A stretch of DNA of 7,338 bases from an uncultured Klebsiella sp. (GTDB lineage Bacteria > Pseudomonadota > Gammaproteobacteria > Enterobacterales > Enterobacteriaceae): assembly GCA_902490055.1 (NCBI GenBank), contig CABUCP010000153.1, forward strand, positions 1-7,338, read 5' to 3'. Within the stretch, counting starts at the first letter, position 1, and each line of letters opens with the position of its first letter. The position numbers and the translations under genes were made by a program. A model generated the notes under the pieces. It did no database searches. It saw only the letters and a list, made by a program, of their open reading frames with translations, and was not told the origin of the DNA. Positions 1 to 7,338 of this stretch are shown in pieces.

Positions 1-31
1 CACCGCTGATGTACTGAAACAGGTTAAATAA
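1..31 (+). CDS. skp: Skp periplasmic chaperone, 3' end only
   Basis: Only the last nine codons and the TAA stop (29-31) are in the window. In the frame beginning at base 2 they read TADVLKQVK, which matches the C-terminus of enterobacterial Skp (OmpH/HlpA) as I remember it. Skp is a trimeric periplasmic holdase that keeps unfolded outer-membrane proteins soluble on their way to the BAM complex. It sits directly upstream of lpxD in Enterobacteriaceae, and the 3-nt spacing to the next ATG fits that order. The identification rests on a short peptide plus synteny; nothing can be said about the rest of the gene. Confidence 0.85.
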   Translation, partial: TADVLKQVK

Positions 32-34
32 GTA

Positions 35-1060
35 ATGCCTTCAATTCGACTGGCTGACTTAGCACAGCAGTTGGATGCAGAGTTACACGGTGATGGCGAT
101 ATCGTCATCACCGGCGTTGCGTCCATGCAGAACGCTAAAGCAGGCCAAATTACTTTCATGGTAAATCCTAAATACCGTGAACACCTGGCCGCTTGCCAGG
201 CCTCCGCCGTTGTGATGACGCCGGACGATCTACCGTTTGCCCAAGGCGCCGCGCTGGTAGTGCGTAATCCCTACCTGACCTACGCGCGCATGGCTCAAAT
301 TCTGGATACCACGCCGCAGCCGGCGAAAGACATCGCGCCGAGCGCGGCGATCGATCCGACGGCGAAGCTGGGTAACAACGTATCAGTTGGCGCCAACGCC
401 GTTATCGAATCCGGCGTTGAGCTGGGCGACAACGTGGTTATCGGCGCGGGCTGCTTCGTTGGCAAAAATACAAAAATCGGTGCCGGCTCGCGTTTATGGG
501 CCAACGTTGCCGTTTACCATGAGATTGAGATCGGCGAAAATTGCCTGATCCAGTCCAGCACGGTCATTGGCGCAGACGGCTTCGGCTATGCCAACGATCG
601 CGGCAACTGGGTGAAGATCCCGCAGCTTGGTCGCGTTATTATTGGCGATCGCGTCGAGATCGGCGCCTGTACCACCATTGACCGCGGCGCGCTGGACGAT
701 ACCGTGATCGGCAACGGCGTTATCATTGATAACCAGTGCCAGATTGCGCACAACGTGGTGATTGGCGACAATACCGCCGTCGCTGGCGGCGTTATTATGG
801 CCGGTAGCCTGAAAATTGGACGTTACTGCATGATTGGCGGCGCCAGCGTGATTAACGGCCATATGGAAATCTGCGATAAAGTCACCGTCACGGGGATGGG
901 AATGGTTATGCGTCCTATCACTGAACCTGGCGTCTATTCCTCGGGTATCCCGCTGCAGCCAAACAAGGCGTGGCGTAAAACGGCGGCGCTGGTGATGAAT
1001 ATTGATGAGATGAGCAAGCGCCTGAAGGCCGTTGAGCGCAAGGTTAATCAACAAGACTAA
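35..1060 (+). CDS. lpxD: UDP-3-O-(3-hydroxymyristoyl)glucosamine N-acyltransferase
   Basis: LpxD catalyses the third step of lipid A synthesis in the cytoplasm. It transfers (R)-3-hydroxymyristate from ACP to the 2-amino group of UDP-3-O-acylglucosamine. The 341-residue product has the same length as E. coli LpxD and the same start, [20 protein letters not shown]. An N-terminal uridine-binding domain (about 1-100) is followed by a left-handed beta-helix of hexapeptide repeats (about 101-290; repeated I/V-G-x-x-x patterns such as VIGAGC and VVIGDN). A C-terminal helical, charged tail (about 310-341) follows, which binds ACP in the family. The catalytic base His239 is present in QIAHN, and Met290 and Met292 lie in the stretch lining the acyl pocket. 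The ATG lies 3 nt after the skp stop with only a weak AGG (21-23) upstream, so coupling to skp translation is likely (inference). No damage is seen. Confidence 0.98.
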   Translation: MPSIRLADLAQQLDAELHGDGDIVITGVASMQNAKAGQITFMVNPKYREHLAACQASAVVMTPDDLPFAQGAALVVRNPYLTYARMAQILDTTPQPAKDIAPSAAIDPTAKLGNNVSVGANAVIESGVELGDNVVIGAGCFVGKNTKIGAGSRLWANVAVYHEIEIGENCLIQSSTVIGADGFGYANDRGNWVKIPQLGRVIIGDRVEIGACTTIDRGALDDTVIGNGVIIDNQCQIAHNVVIGDNTAVAGGVIMAGSLKIGRYCMIGGASVINGHMEICDKVTVTGMGMVMRPITEPGVYSSGIPLQPNKAWRKTAALVMNIDEMSKRLKAVERKVNQQD

Positions 1061-1086
1061 ATCATCATTCGGTCACGTTACATTCC

Positions 1087-1124
1087 CGGCCTGTTGCATT
1101 CGTTAATAAGATTGCCGCAGGCCG
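1087..1124 (+). repeat. Imperfect inverted repeat between lpxD and fabZ
   Basis: CGGCCTG (1087-1093) is the exact reverse complement of CAGGCCG (1118-1124), giving a 7-bp GC-rich stem around a 24-nt loop. The loop contains no strong inner pairing. The downstream sequence is TGTTATTATTGCCTTTT, where the four T's begin 14 nt after the stem, too far for a standard Rho-independent terminator. It could be a weak attenuator, a stabilising or processing hairpin, or chance. Confidence 0.35.
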
Positions 1125-1154
1125 TGTTATTATTGCCTTTTAGTATATTTAGAC

Positions 1155-1162
1155 AGGAAGAG
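1155..1162 (+). promoter_or_regulatory. fabZ ribosome binding site
   Basis: AGGAAGAG lies upstream of the TTG at 1167, with 8 nt between the AGGA core (1155-1158) and the start. This good Shine-Dalgarno match at the right distance is the main sequence evidence that translation starts at the rare TTG. The next in-frame ATG is codon 70, inside the catalytic region, so a later start is not possible. Confidence 0.8.
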
Positions 1163-1166
1163 TATT

Positions 1167-1622
1167 TTGACTACTGACACTCATACTCTGCACATTGAAG
1201 AGATTCTGGAACTTCTGCCTCACCGTTACCCGTTCCTGCTGGTAGACCGCGTGCTGGATTTTGAAGAAGGTCGTTTTCTGCGCGCAGTAAAAAATGTTTC
1301 CGTAAACGAGCCGTTTTTCCAGGGGCATTTCCCTGGTAAGCCGATTTTACCTGGCGTTCTGATTCTGGAAGCGATGGCGCAGGCCACCGGTATCCTGGCA
1401 TTCAAAAGCGTCGGCAAACTTGAGCCGGGCGAGCTGTACTACTTCGCCGGTATCGATGAAGCGCGTTTCAAACGTCCGGTGGTACCAGGCGATCAGATGA
1501 TTATGGAAGTCACTTTCGAGAAAACTCGCCGCGGCCTGACTCGTTTTAAAGGCGTTGCGCTGGTTGACGGTAAAGTGGTTTGCGAAGCGACGATGATGTG
1601 TGCGCGTAGCCGGGAGGCCTGA
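1167..1622 (+). CDS. fabZ: 3-hydroxyacyl-[acyl-carrier-protein] dehydratase
   Basis: FabZ dehydrates (R)-3-hydroxyacyl-ACP to trans-2-enoyl-ACP in the elongation cycle of type II fatty acid synthesis in the cytoplasm. The 151-residue product equals the E. coli length and is a single hotdog-fold domain. The catalytic pair is His54 (in [10 protein letters not shown]) and Glu68 (in LILEAMAQ). The start is TTG, read as Met, as in E. coli, and is supported by the AGGA site 8 nt upstream. Residue 61 is Leu (KPILPGV), where I recall Phe in E. coli; this position varies in the family. FabZ uses the same 3-hydroxymyristoyl-ACP that LpxA and LpxD need, which explains its place among lpx genes: its level sets the split between phospholipid and lipid A. 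It ends 3 nt before the lpxA start. Confidence 0.98.
   Translation: MTTDTHTLHIEEILELLPHRYPFLLVDRVLDFEEGRFLRAVKNVSVNEPFFQGHFPGKPILPGVLILEAMAQATGILAFKSVGKLEPGELYYFAGIDEARFKRPVVPGDQMIMEVTFEKTRRGLTRFKGVALVDGKVVCEATMMCARSREA
1612..1617 (+). promoter_or_regulatory. lpxA ribosome binding site inside the end of fabZ
   Basis: GGGAGG, within the last codons of fabZ (Arg-Glu-Ala), is a strong Shine-Dalgarno match. It sits 8 nt before the GTG at 1626 and fixes that GTG as the lpxA start. The fabZ stop falls between this site and the GTG, so ribosomes finishing fabZ are well placed to start lpxA (inference). Confidence 0.8.
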
Positions 1623-1625
1623 TAC

Positions 1626-2414
1626 GTGATTGATAAAACCGCCTTTATTCATCCTACCGCCATTGTCGAAGAAGGCGCCGTGATTGGCGCTAACGTTCAC
1701 ATTGGTCCGTTTTGTATTGTTGGCGCCAACGTCGAAATTGGCGAAGGCACCGTACTGAAGTCTCATGTCGTTGTGAATGGCCACACTAAAATCGGCCGTG
1801 ATAATGAGATCTATCAGTTCGCTTCCATCGGCGAAGTTAACCAGGATCTGAAATACGCTGGCGAACCGACCCGGGTGGAAATTGGCGATCGCAACCGCAT
1901 TCGCGAAAGCGTCACCATTCATCGCGGTACAGTACAGGGCGGTGGATTAACGAAGGTGGGCAGCGATAACCTGCTGATGATCAACGCCCACGTGGCGCAC
2001 GATTGTACGCTTGGCGACCGCTGTATTCTGGCCAACAACGCAACGTTGGCTGGTCACGTGTCTCTTGATGATTTTGTCATCATCGGCGGTATGACGGCAG
2101 TACACCAGTTCTGCATCATCGGCGCGCACGTCATGGTTGGCGGCTGCTCCGGCGTCGCTCAGGACGTTCCGCCGTTCGTGATTGCCCAGGGCAACCACGC
2201 CACGCCGTATGGCGTCAACATCGAAGGCCTGAAACGCCGCGGCTTTAGCCGTGAAGCGATTACCGCGATTCGTAACGCGTACAAGCTGCTGTATCGCAGC
2301 GGCAAAACGCTGGACGAAGCGAAGCCGGAAATCGCCGAACTGGCGGCTCAGCATCCTGAAGTTCAGCCGTTTGTCGATTTCTTTGCCCGCTCTACTCGCG
2401 GCTTGATTCGTTAA
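1626..2414 (+). CDS. lpxA: UDP-N-acetylglucosamine 3-O-acyltransferase
   Basis: LpxA catalyses the first, reversible step of lipid A synthesis: (R)-3-hydroxymyristate is moved from ACP to the 3-OH of UDP-GlcNAc. It works as a cytoplasmic homotrimer. The 262 residues match the E. coli length. Residues 1 to about 185 form a left-handed beta-helix of hexapeptide repeats, and about 190-262 a helical C-terminal domain. The catalytic base His125 lies in NAHVAHDC; Asp74, Lys76, His99, His122, His160 and Arg204, known from the family's active site, are all present. Gly173 and the hydrocarbon-ruler residue His191 are as in E. coli, predicting C14 3-hydroxyacyl selectivity. The start is GTG, as in E. 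coli, with GGGAGG 8 nt upstream. The stop TAA shares its last base with the lpxB ATG. Confidence 0.98.
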   Translation: MIDKTAFIHPTAIVEEGAVIGANVHIGPFCIVGANVEIGEGTVLKSHVVVNGHTKIGRDNEIYQFASIGEVNQDLKYAGEPTRVEIGDRNRIRESVTIHRGTVQGGGLTKVGSDNLLMINAHVAHDCTLGDRCILANNATLAGHVSLDDFVIIGGMTAVHQFCIIGAHVMVGGCSGVAQDVPPFVIAQGNHATPYGVNIEGLKRRGFSREAITAIRNAYKLLYRSGKTLDEAKPEIAELAAQHPEVQPFVDFFARSTRGLIR

Positions 2415-2416
2415 TG
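2412..2416 (+). promoter_or_regulatory. lpxA stop / lpxB start overlap (TAATG)
   Basis: The TAA of lpxA and the ATG of lpxB share one base. I see no good Shine-Dalgarno sequence in the 20 nt before the ATG, so lpxB is probably translated mainly by ribosomes that reinitiate after finishing lpxA. The overlap is seen directly; the coupling is inference. Confidence 0.7.
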
Positions 2417-3562
2417 GCCGAACAGCGTCCCCTGACGATTGCCCTGGTCGCCGGAGAAACCTCCGGCGATATTCTTGGCGCAGGTCTCATTCGCGCCCTC
2501 AAAGCTCGTATCCCTGATGCGCGCTTTGTCGGCGTGGCGGGGCCGCTGATGCAGGCGGAAGGGTGTGAAGCCTGGTACGAAATGGAAGAGCTGGCGGTGA
2601 TGGGCATTGTTGAAGTGCTTGGTCGCCTGCGCCGCTTACTGCATATTCGCGCCGATTTAACGCGCCGTTTTGGCGAACTGCGCCCCGATGTCTTCGTTGG
2701 CATTGATGCCCCTGATTTCAACATTACCCTCGAGGGTAATCTGAAAAAGCAGGGTATCAAAACCATTCATTATGTCAGCCCGTCGGTCTGGGCCTGGCGA
2801 CAAAAACGCGTTTTCAAAATTGGCAGATCCACCGATCTGGTTCTGGCGTTCCTGCCTTTCGAAAAAGCGTTTTATGACAGATTTAACGTTCCCTGCCGCT
2901 TTATCGGCCATACCATGGCGGATGCGATGCCGCTGGATCCCGACAAGGGCGCCGCGCGCGACCGGTTAGGGATCCCGCATGACGTACACTGTCTGGCGCT
3001 GCTGCCAGGTAGCCGCGGCGCGGAAGTCGAAATGCTCAGCGCCGACTTCCTGAAAACCGCGCAGCTTTTGCGTAACACCTATCCCGATCTGCAGGTCGTG
3101 GTGCCGCTGGTTAACGCCAAACGGCGCGAACAGTTTGAACGAATCAAAGCGGAGACGGCGCCGGACATGACGGTGCACATGCTGGACGGTCAGGCGCGCG
3201 ATGCGATGATTGCCAGCGATGCCGCGCTGCTGGCCTCGGGAACGGCGGCGCTGGAGTGCATGCTGGCCAAGTGCCCGATGGTCGTTGGCTACCGCATGAA
3301 GCCGTTTACCTTCTGGCTGGCGAAGCGGCTGGTGAAGACTGATTATGTCTCCTTGCCGAATCTGCTGGCCGGGCGCGAGCTGGTCAAAGAGCTGCTGCAG
3401 GATGAATGCGAGCCGCAGGCGCTGGCCGCCGCGCTAAAGCCGCTGCTGGCCGATGGCAAAACCAGTCACGATATGCATGAGACTTTCCGCGCGCTGCATC
3501 AGCAGATCCGCTGCAACGCGGATGAGCAAGCGGCGGACGCAGTACTGGAGTTAGCAAAATGA
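2414..3562 (+). CDS. lpxB: Lipid-A-disaccharide synthase
   Basis: LpxB is a family GT19 glycosyltransferase, peripheral to the inner membrane. It joins UDP-2,3-diacylglucosamine and lipid X (2,3-diacylglucosamine 1-phosphate) into the tetraacyl disaccharide 1-phosphate with release of UDP. The 382-residue product has the E. coli length and shows the family landmarks: GETSGD at 14-19, Asp98 in VGIDAPDFN, the VSPSVWAWR stretch near 121-129, and [11 protein letters not shown] at 196-206 with Arg201. Asp98 and Arg201 have been reported as important for activity in the Haemophilus enzyme. [11 protein letters not shown] further on is the typical nucleotide-sugar binding part of the C-terminal Rossmann-like domain. 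The gene overlaps lpxA by 1 nt and rnhB by 4 nt, so it lies in the middle of a translationally coupled chain. No oddities are seen. Confidence 0.98.
   Translation: MAEQRPLTIALVAGETSGDILGAGLIRALKARIPDARFVGVAGPLMQAEGCEAWYEMEELAVMGIVEVLGRLRRLLHIRADLTRRFGELRPDVFVGIDAPDFNITLEGNLKKQGIKTIHYVSPSVWAWRQKRVFKIGRSTDLVLAFLPFEKAFYDRFNVPCRFIGHTMADAMPLDPDKGAARDRLGIPHDVHCLALLPGSRGAEVEMLSADFLKTAQLLRNTYPDLQVVVPLVNAKRREQFERIKAETAPDMTVHMLDGQARDAMIASDAALLASGTAALECMLAKCPMVVGYRMKPFTFWLAKRLVKTDYVSLPNLLAGRELVKELLQDECEPQALAAALKPLLADGKTSHDMHETFRALHQQIRCNADEQAADAVLELAK
3547..3562 (+). promoter_or_regulatory. rnhB start region: SD and ATGATG overlap with the lpxB stop
   Basis: GGAG (3547-3550), inside the end of lpxB, is 8 nt from the ATG at 3559, which overlaps the lpxB TGA (3560-3562). 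A second ATG follows directly at 3562. The spacing favours the first (8 against 11 nt), and starting there puts the catalytic residues at Asp16 and Glu17 as in E. coli RnhB. Confidence 0.7.
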
Positions 3563-4158
3563 TGGAGTTCGTCTATCCACATACTCATTTAGTCGCCGGC
3601 GTTGACGAAGTTGGCCGCGGGCCGCTGGTTGGCGCGGTAGTCACCGCTGCGGTGATCCTTGATCCGCAAAAGCCGATCGTTGGCCTGAACGACTCTAAAA
3701 AATTAAGCGAAAAGCGCCGCCTGGCGCTGTTCGATGAAATCAAAGACAAAGCGCTGTGCTGGAGTCTGGGCCGCGCCGAGCCGCATGAAATCGACGAGCT
3801 GAATATCCTGCATGCCACCATGTTGGCGATGCAGCGCGCCGTTGCCGGGCTGAGTATTACCCCGGAGTTCGTGCTGATTGACGGTAACCGCTGCCCGTCG
3901 CTGTCGATGCCCTCGCAGGCGGTAGTGAAAGGCGATAGCCGGGTGGCGGAAATCAGCGCAGCGTCTATTCTGGCTAAAGTCACTCGTGATGCCGAAATGG
4001 CCGCGCTGGATCTTGCATTTCCGCAATACGGATTTGCCCAGCACAAAGGCTATCCTACCGCCGTACACCTGCAAAAGCTGCAGGAACACGGCGCCATAGA
4101 GCATCACCGGCGTAGTTTCGGGCCGGTGAAACGCGCGCTGGGCCTGGCGTCCAACTAA
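3559..4158 (+). CDS. rnhB: Ribonuclease HII
   Basis: RNase HII cuts the RNA strand of RNA-DNA hybrids. It is the enzyme that nicks 5' of single ribonucleotides embedded in DNA and so starts ribonucleotide excision repair. The 199-residue product is about the E. coli length (198). The four acidic metal-binding residues of the RNase H fold are visible: Asp16 and Glu17 ([12 protein letters not shown]), Asp108 (LIDGN) and Asp126 (VKGDSRV). The type 2 GRG motif at 19-21 binds next to the scissile ribonucleotide. The C-terminal HKGYPT and [10 protein letters not shown] segments are typical of the family. It lies between lpxB (4-nt overlap) and dnaE (17-nt spacer), the usual enterobacterial order. 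Removing ribonucleotides misinserted by Pol III makes the pairing with dnaE logical, though co-regulation is inferred only from arrangement. Confidence 0.97.
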   Translation: MMEFVYPHTHLVAGVDEVGRGPLVGAVVTAAVILDPQKPIVGLNDSKKLSEKRRLALFDEIKDKALCWSLGRAEPHEIDELNILHATMLAMQRAVAGLSITPEFVLIDGNRCPSLSMPSQAVVKGDSRVAEISAASILAKVTRDAEMAALDLAFPQYGFAQHKGYPTAVHLQKLQEHGAIEHHRRSFGPVKRALGLASN

Positions 4159-4175
4159 GTCACTGGGATTTAACG

Positions 4176-7100
4176 ATGTCTGAACCACGTTTCGTACACC
4201 TGCGGGTGCACAGCGACTATTCCATGATCGATGGGCTGGCGAAAACCGGGCCGCTGGTGAAAAAGGCGGCCGCTTTGGGCATGCCTGCGCTGGCGATCAC
4301 CGATTTCACCAACCTCTGCGGTCTGGTTAAGTTCTACGGAACGGGCCATGGCGCCGGGATTAAGCCGATTGTCGGCGCCGACTTCCACGTCCAGTGCGAT
4401 CTGCTTGGCGACGAATTCACCGAGCTGACGGTATTAGCTGCGAACAATACCGGCTATCAAAACCTGACGCTGCTGATTTCCCGCGCCTATCAGCGCGGCT
4501 ACGGCGCGCTGGGGCCGTGGATCGATCGCGACTGGCTGGTTGAACATCAGGAAGGGTTAATTCTGCTGTCCGGCGCGCGCAAAGGCGACGTCGGCGTCAG
4601 CCTGACCCGCGGTAATATGCCGTTGGTTGAGCAGTGCCTTGCCTTCTATGAAGAGCATTTTCCTGATCGCTACTATCTGGAGCTGATCCGTACCGGTCGT
4701 CAGGACGAAGAAAGCTATCTTCACGCCGCCGTGCGGCTGGCGGAAGAACGCGGTTTGCCGGTGGTAGCGACCAACGATGTGCGCTTCCTGGAAACCGGCG
4801 ACTTCGACGCTCATGAAATCCGCGTTGCTATCCATGATGGTTTCACCCTCGACGATCCTAAACGCCCGCGCAACTACTCGCCGCAGCAATATATGCGCAG
4901 CGAGGAGGAGATGTGCGAGCTGTTTGCCGATATCCCGGAAGCGCTGGAAAACTCCGTCGAGATCGCCAAGCGCTGTAACGTGACCGTGCGCCTCGGTGAA
5001 TACTTCCTGCCGCAGTTCCCGACCGGCGAAATGACCACCGAAGATTTTCTGGTCTTGAAATCGAAAGAGGGTCTGGAAGAGCGCCTCGAATTTCTGTTCC
5101 CGGATCCTGAAGAGCGCGCTAAGCGCCGCCCGGAATATGACGAACGTCTGGATATCGAGCTCAAGGTTATCAACCAGATGGGCTTCCCGGGCTACTTCCT
5201 GATCGTCATGGAATTTATCCAGTGGTCGAAGGATAACGGCGTGCCGGTCGGCCCGGGCCGCGGTTCCGGCGCCGGCTCGCTGGTGGCCTACGCGCTGAAA
5301 ATTACCGACCTCGACCCGCTGGAATTCGACCTGCTGTTCGAACGCTTCCTCAACCCGGAACGTGTCTCGATGCCCGACTTCGACGTCGACTTCTGCATGG
5401 AGAAACGCGACCAGGTTATCGAGCACGTAGCGGAGATGTACGGCCGCGATGCGGTATCGCAAATCATCACTTTCGGTACCATGGCGGCGAAAGCGGTTAT
5501 TCGCGACGTTGGCCGCGTACTGGGTCACCCGTATGGCTTTGTTGATCGTATCTCTAAGCTGGTGCCACCCGACCCGGGGATGACGCTGGCGAAAGCCTTT
5601 GAAGCAGAACCGCAGCTGCCGGAAATCTACGAAGCCGACGAAGAAGTTAAAGCGCTGATCGACATGGCGCGCAAGCTCGAAGGCGTAACGCGTAACGCCG
5701 GTAAACATGCGGGCGGGGTGGTTATCGCCCCGACTAAAATTACCGACTTTGCCCCACTGTACTGCGATGAGCAGGGGCTGCACCCGGTTACCCAGTTTGA
5801 TAAGAACGACGTCGAATACGCCGGGCTGGTGAAGTTCGACTTCCTCGGCCTGCGTACGTTGACCATCATCAACTGGGCGCTGGAGATGATCAACAAGCGC
5901 CGGGCGAAAAACGGCGAAGAGCCGCTGGATATCGCCGCCATCCCGCTGGATGACAAGAAAAGCTTCGATATGCTGCAGCGCTCGGAAACCACCGCGGTCT
6001 TCCAGCTTGAATCGCGCGGCATGAAAGATCTGATTAAACGTCTGCAACCTGACTGCTTCGAAGATATGATCGCCCTGGTGGCGCTGTTCCGCCCGGGCCC
6101 GCTGCAGTCGGGGATGGTAGATAACTTTATCGACCGTAAGCACGGTCGCGAAGAGATTTCCTACCCTGACGTACAGTGGCAGCACGAATGTCTGAAACCG
6201 GTACTGGAGCCGACCTACGGCATTATCCTGTACCAGGAACAGGTTATGCAGATTGCCCAGGAGCTCTCCGGCTATACCCTCGGCGGCGCGGACATGCTGC
6301 GTCGCGCCATGGGTAAGAAAAAGCCGGAAGAGATGGCCAAGCAGCGCGGCACCTTCGAAGAAGGGGCGAAAAAGCGCGGCGTTGATGGCGAGCTGGCAAT
6401 GAAAATCTTTGACCTGGTGGAGAAATTCGCCGGGTACGGATTTAACAAATCACACTCCGCCGCCTATGCGCTGGTCTCCTATCAGACGCTGTGGCTGAAG
6501 GCGCACTATCCGGCCGAGTTTATGGCGGCGGTAATGACCGCGGATATGGACAACACCGAGAAGGTGGTTGGCCTGGTCGATGAATGCTGGCGCATGGGGC
6601 TTAAAATCCTGCCGCCGGATATCAACTCCGGCCTGTACCATTTCCACGTCAACGATGACGGGGAAATCGTGTATGGTATCGGCGCCATCAAGGGCGTCGG
6701 CGAAGGTCCGATTGAAGCGATCATCGAAGCGCGTAACAACGGCGGCTACTTCCGCGAACTGTTTGATCTGTGCGCGCGTACCGATATTAAAAAGCTCAAC
6801 CGTCGGGTACTGGAAAAACTGATCATGTCCGGGGCGTTCGACCGCCTCGGCCCGCATCGCGCGGCGCTGATGAACTCGCTAAACGATGCGCTGAAAGCCG
6901 CCGATCAGCACGCCAAAGCCGAAGCCATCGGCCAGGCAGATATGTTTGGCGTCCTGGCGGAAGAGCCGGAACAAATCGAGCAATCCTACGCCAGCTGCCA
7001 GCCGTGGCCTGAGCAGGTGGTGCTGGATGGTGAAAGGGAGACGCTGGGGCTATACCTGACCGGCCACCCGATTAACCAATACCTGAAAGAGATCGAACGC

Positions 7101-7338
7101 TATGTAGGCGGCGTGAGACTCAAAGACATGCATCCGACCGATCGTGGTAAAGTGACCACGGCGGCGGGGCTGGTTATTGCTGCGCGGGTAATGGTCACCA
7201 AGCGCGGCAATCGTATCGGCATCTGTACCCTGGATGACCGTTCCGGGCGTCTGGAGGTGATGTTATTCACCGACGCGCTGGATAAATATCAGCAGTTGCT
7301 GGAAAAAGACCGCATACTTATCGTCAGCGGACAGGTCA
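4176..7338 (+). CDS. dnaE: DNA polymerase III alpha subunit, C-terminus missing
   Basis: DnaE is the catalytic alpha subunit of the replicative DNA polymerase III (family C). The frame is open from ATG 4176 to the window edge and encodes 1054 codons of about 1160 expected. My codon-by-codon reading found no stop or frameshift, and residue numbers stay in register with E. coli. Visible are an N-terminal PHP domain (1 to about 270, starting [16 protein letters not shown]), the palm with [10 protein letters not shown] (359-368) and catalytic aspartates 401 and 403 (MPDFDVDF) and 555 (KFDFLGL), the fingers (about 561-911, with [12 protein letters not shown] from 753), and the internal sliding-clamp motif QADMF at 920-924. 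The OB fold begins near 975 and is cut; the tau-binding tail is off the edge. HLRVHS has Arg at residue 10, where metal-binding PHP domains have His, consistent with a structural PHP. Proofreading comes from DnaQ. GGGA (4165-4168) gives a modest ribosome site. Confidence 0.98.
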   Translation, partial: MSEPRFVHLRVHSDYSMIDGLAKTGPLVKKAAALGMPALAITDFTNLCGLVKFYGTGHGAGIKPIVGADFHVQCDLLGDEFTELTVLAANNTGYQNLTLLISRAYQRGYGALGPWIDRDWLVEHQEGLILLSGARKGDVGVSLTRGNMPLVEQCLAFYEEHFPDRYYLELIRTGRQDEESYLHAAVRLAEERGLPVVATNDVRFLETGDFDAHEIRVAIHDGFTLDDPKRPRNYSPQQYMRSEEEMCELFADIPEALENSVEIAKRCNVTVRLGEYFLPQFPTGEMTTEDFLVLKSKEGLEERLEFLFPDPEERAKRRPEYDERLDIELKVINQMGFPGYFLIVMEFIQWSKDNGVPVGPGRGSGAGSLVAYALKITDLDPLEFDLLFERFLNPERVSMPDFDVDFCMEKRDQVIEHVAEMYGRDAVSQIITFGTMAAKAVIRDVGRVLGHPYGFVDRISKLVPPDPGMTLAKAFEAEPQLPEIYEADEEVKALIDMARKLEGVTRNAGKHAGGVVIAPTKITDFAPLYCDEQGLHPVTQFDKNDVEYAGLVKFDFLGLRTLTIINWALEMINKRRAKNGEEPLDIAAIPLDDKKSFDMLQRSETTAVFQLESRGMKDLIKRLQPDCFEDMIALVALFRPGPLQSGMVDNFIDRKHGREEISYPDVQWQHECLKPVLEPTYGIILYQEQVMQIAQELSGYTLGGADMLRRAMGKKKPEEMAKQRGTFEEGAKKRGVDGELAMKIFDLVEKFAGYGFNKSHSAAYALVSYQTLWLKAHYPAEFMAAVMTADMDNTEKVVGLVDECWRMGLKILPPDINSGLYHFHVNDDGEIVYGIGAIKGVGEGPIEAIIEARNNGGYFRELFDLCARTDIKKLNRRVLEKLIMSGAFDRLGPHRAALMNSLNDALKAADQHAKAEAIGQADMFGVLAEEPEQIEQSYASCQPWPEQVVLDGERETLGLYLTGHPINQYLKEIERYVGGVRLKDMHPTDRGKVTTAAGLVIAARVMVTKRGNRIGICTLDDRSGRLEVMLFTDALDKYQQLLEKDRILIVSGQV

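Larger units (their letters stand above)
1061..1166 (+). other. Non-coding gap between lpxD and fabZ
   Basis: This 106-nt stretch is the only substantial intergenic region in the window. Its central part carries an imperfect inverted repeat (1087-1124). Its right part is AT-rich and contains two sequences like a sigma70 -10 box, TATTAT (1128-1133) and TATATT (1144-1149). Neither has a convincing -35 hexamer at 16-18 nt, so I do not call a promoter. It ends in the fabZ ribosome binding site. No open frame of note and no clear terminator are present. The gap may hold an internal promoter or an mRNA processing site, but the sequence alone does not show it. Confidence 0.6.

Noticed and set aside
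494..1054. A 186-codon minus-strand frame opposite lpxD, with repeated Asn-His/Asn-Asp-type patterns.
   Set aside because: The apparent repeats are the reverse complement of the LpxD hexapeptide repeats. The sense frame is conserved and complete.
1087..1141. Possible Rho-independent terminator after lpxD.
   Set aside because: The 24-nt loop is long, the T run is short (four) and starts 14 nt after the stem, and downstream fabZ is normally cotranscribed.
1208..1230. GGAACTT at 1208-1214 resembles a sigma-E -35 element.
   Set aside because: It is inside fabZ coding sequence (Leu-Glu-Leu-Leu codons), and I see no matching -10 element at the expected distance.
1347..1922. A 191-codon minus-strand frame spanning the fabZ-lpxA junction.
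   Set aside because: It is antisense to two well-identified genes with intact catalytic residues. The translated protein has no recognisable fold and again mirrors the hexapeptide repeats of LpxA.
35..2414. Repetitive DNA suggested by many GGCG/ATTGGCG-type words in lpxD and lpxA.
   Set aside because: These are codons for the Ile-Gly steps of the beta-helix hexapeptide repeats in both acyltransferases, a protein-level repeat rather than a DNA repeat element.
3703..4188. Minus-strand frames opposite rnhB and the start of dnaE.
   Set aside because: Short shadows of conserved sense genes, with no initiation signals or recognisable product.
4557..6185. A 542-codon open frame on the minus strand inside dnaE.
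   Set aside because: It lies wholly antisense to a conserved, fully readable dnaE segment that includes the catalytic aspartates. Its translation is rich in His, Arg, Gln, Phe and Val without a recognisable domain, as expected when strong codon bias removes stops from the complementary strand. No SD site or promoter is evident.

Overview
The window is a conserved chromosomal block of a gammaproteobacterium, almost certainly a member of Enterobacteriaceae (Escherichia/Klebsiella/Enterobacter-like). The gene order is skp(3' end)-lpxD-fabZ-lpxA-lpxB-rnhB-dnaE(5' part), all on the + strand. Protein lengths and diagnostic residues match the E. coli K-12 proteins as I remember them: LpxD 341 aa, FabZ 151, LpxA 262, LpxB 382, RnhB 199 against 198, and DnaE collinear over its first 1054 residues. 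The DNA is GC-rich at third codon positions, especially in dnaE, and there are scattered amino-acid differences from E. coli. This points to a relative with a somewhat higher GC content; I cannot fix the genus by eye.

Layout: bases 1-31 hold the last codons of skp (periplasmic chaperone). lpxD starts 3 nt later. A 106-nt gap (1061-1166), the only sizeable non-coding stretch, separates lpxD from fabZ; it holds an imperfect hairpin, AT-rich sequence and the fabZ ribosome binding site. From fabZ on the genes are very tightly packed: 3 nt to lpxA, a 1-nt overlap with lpxB, a 4-nt overlap with rnhB, then a 17-nt spacer to dnaE, which runs off the right edge.

Function: LpxA, LpxD and LpxB carry out the first, third and fifth steps of lipid A synthesis. 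FabZ makes the trans-2-enoyl-ACP intermediates of fatty acid synthesis and so competes with LpxA and LpxD for (R)-3-hydroxyacyl-ACP. Skp escorts outer-membrane proteins. The first part of the block is thus an envelope-building operon, and rnhB (RNA-DNA hybrid repair) and dnaE (replicative polymerase alpha subunit) are fused to its 3' end. TTG and GTG start codons for fabZ and lpxA, and overlapping stop/start codons for lpxB and rnhB, suggest that translation sets the relative protein amounts.

I found no mobile element, CRISPR array, RNA gene, phage gene, frameshift or unknown gene. Long open frames on the minus strand, including one of 542 codons inside dnaE, are best explained as shadows of codon bias. 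I see no evidence for a previously undescribed system here; the findings are modest observations on regulation and sequence variation.
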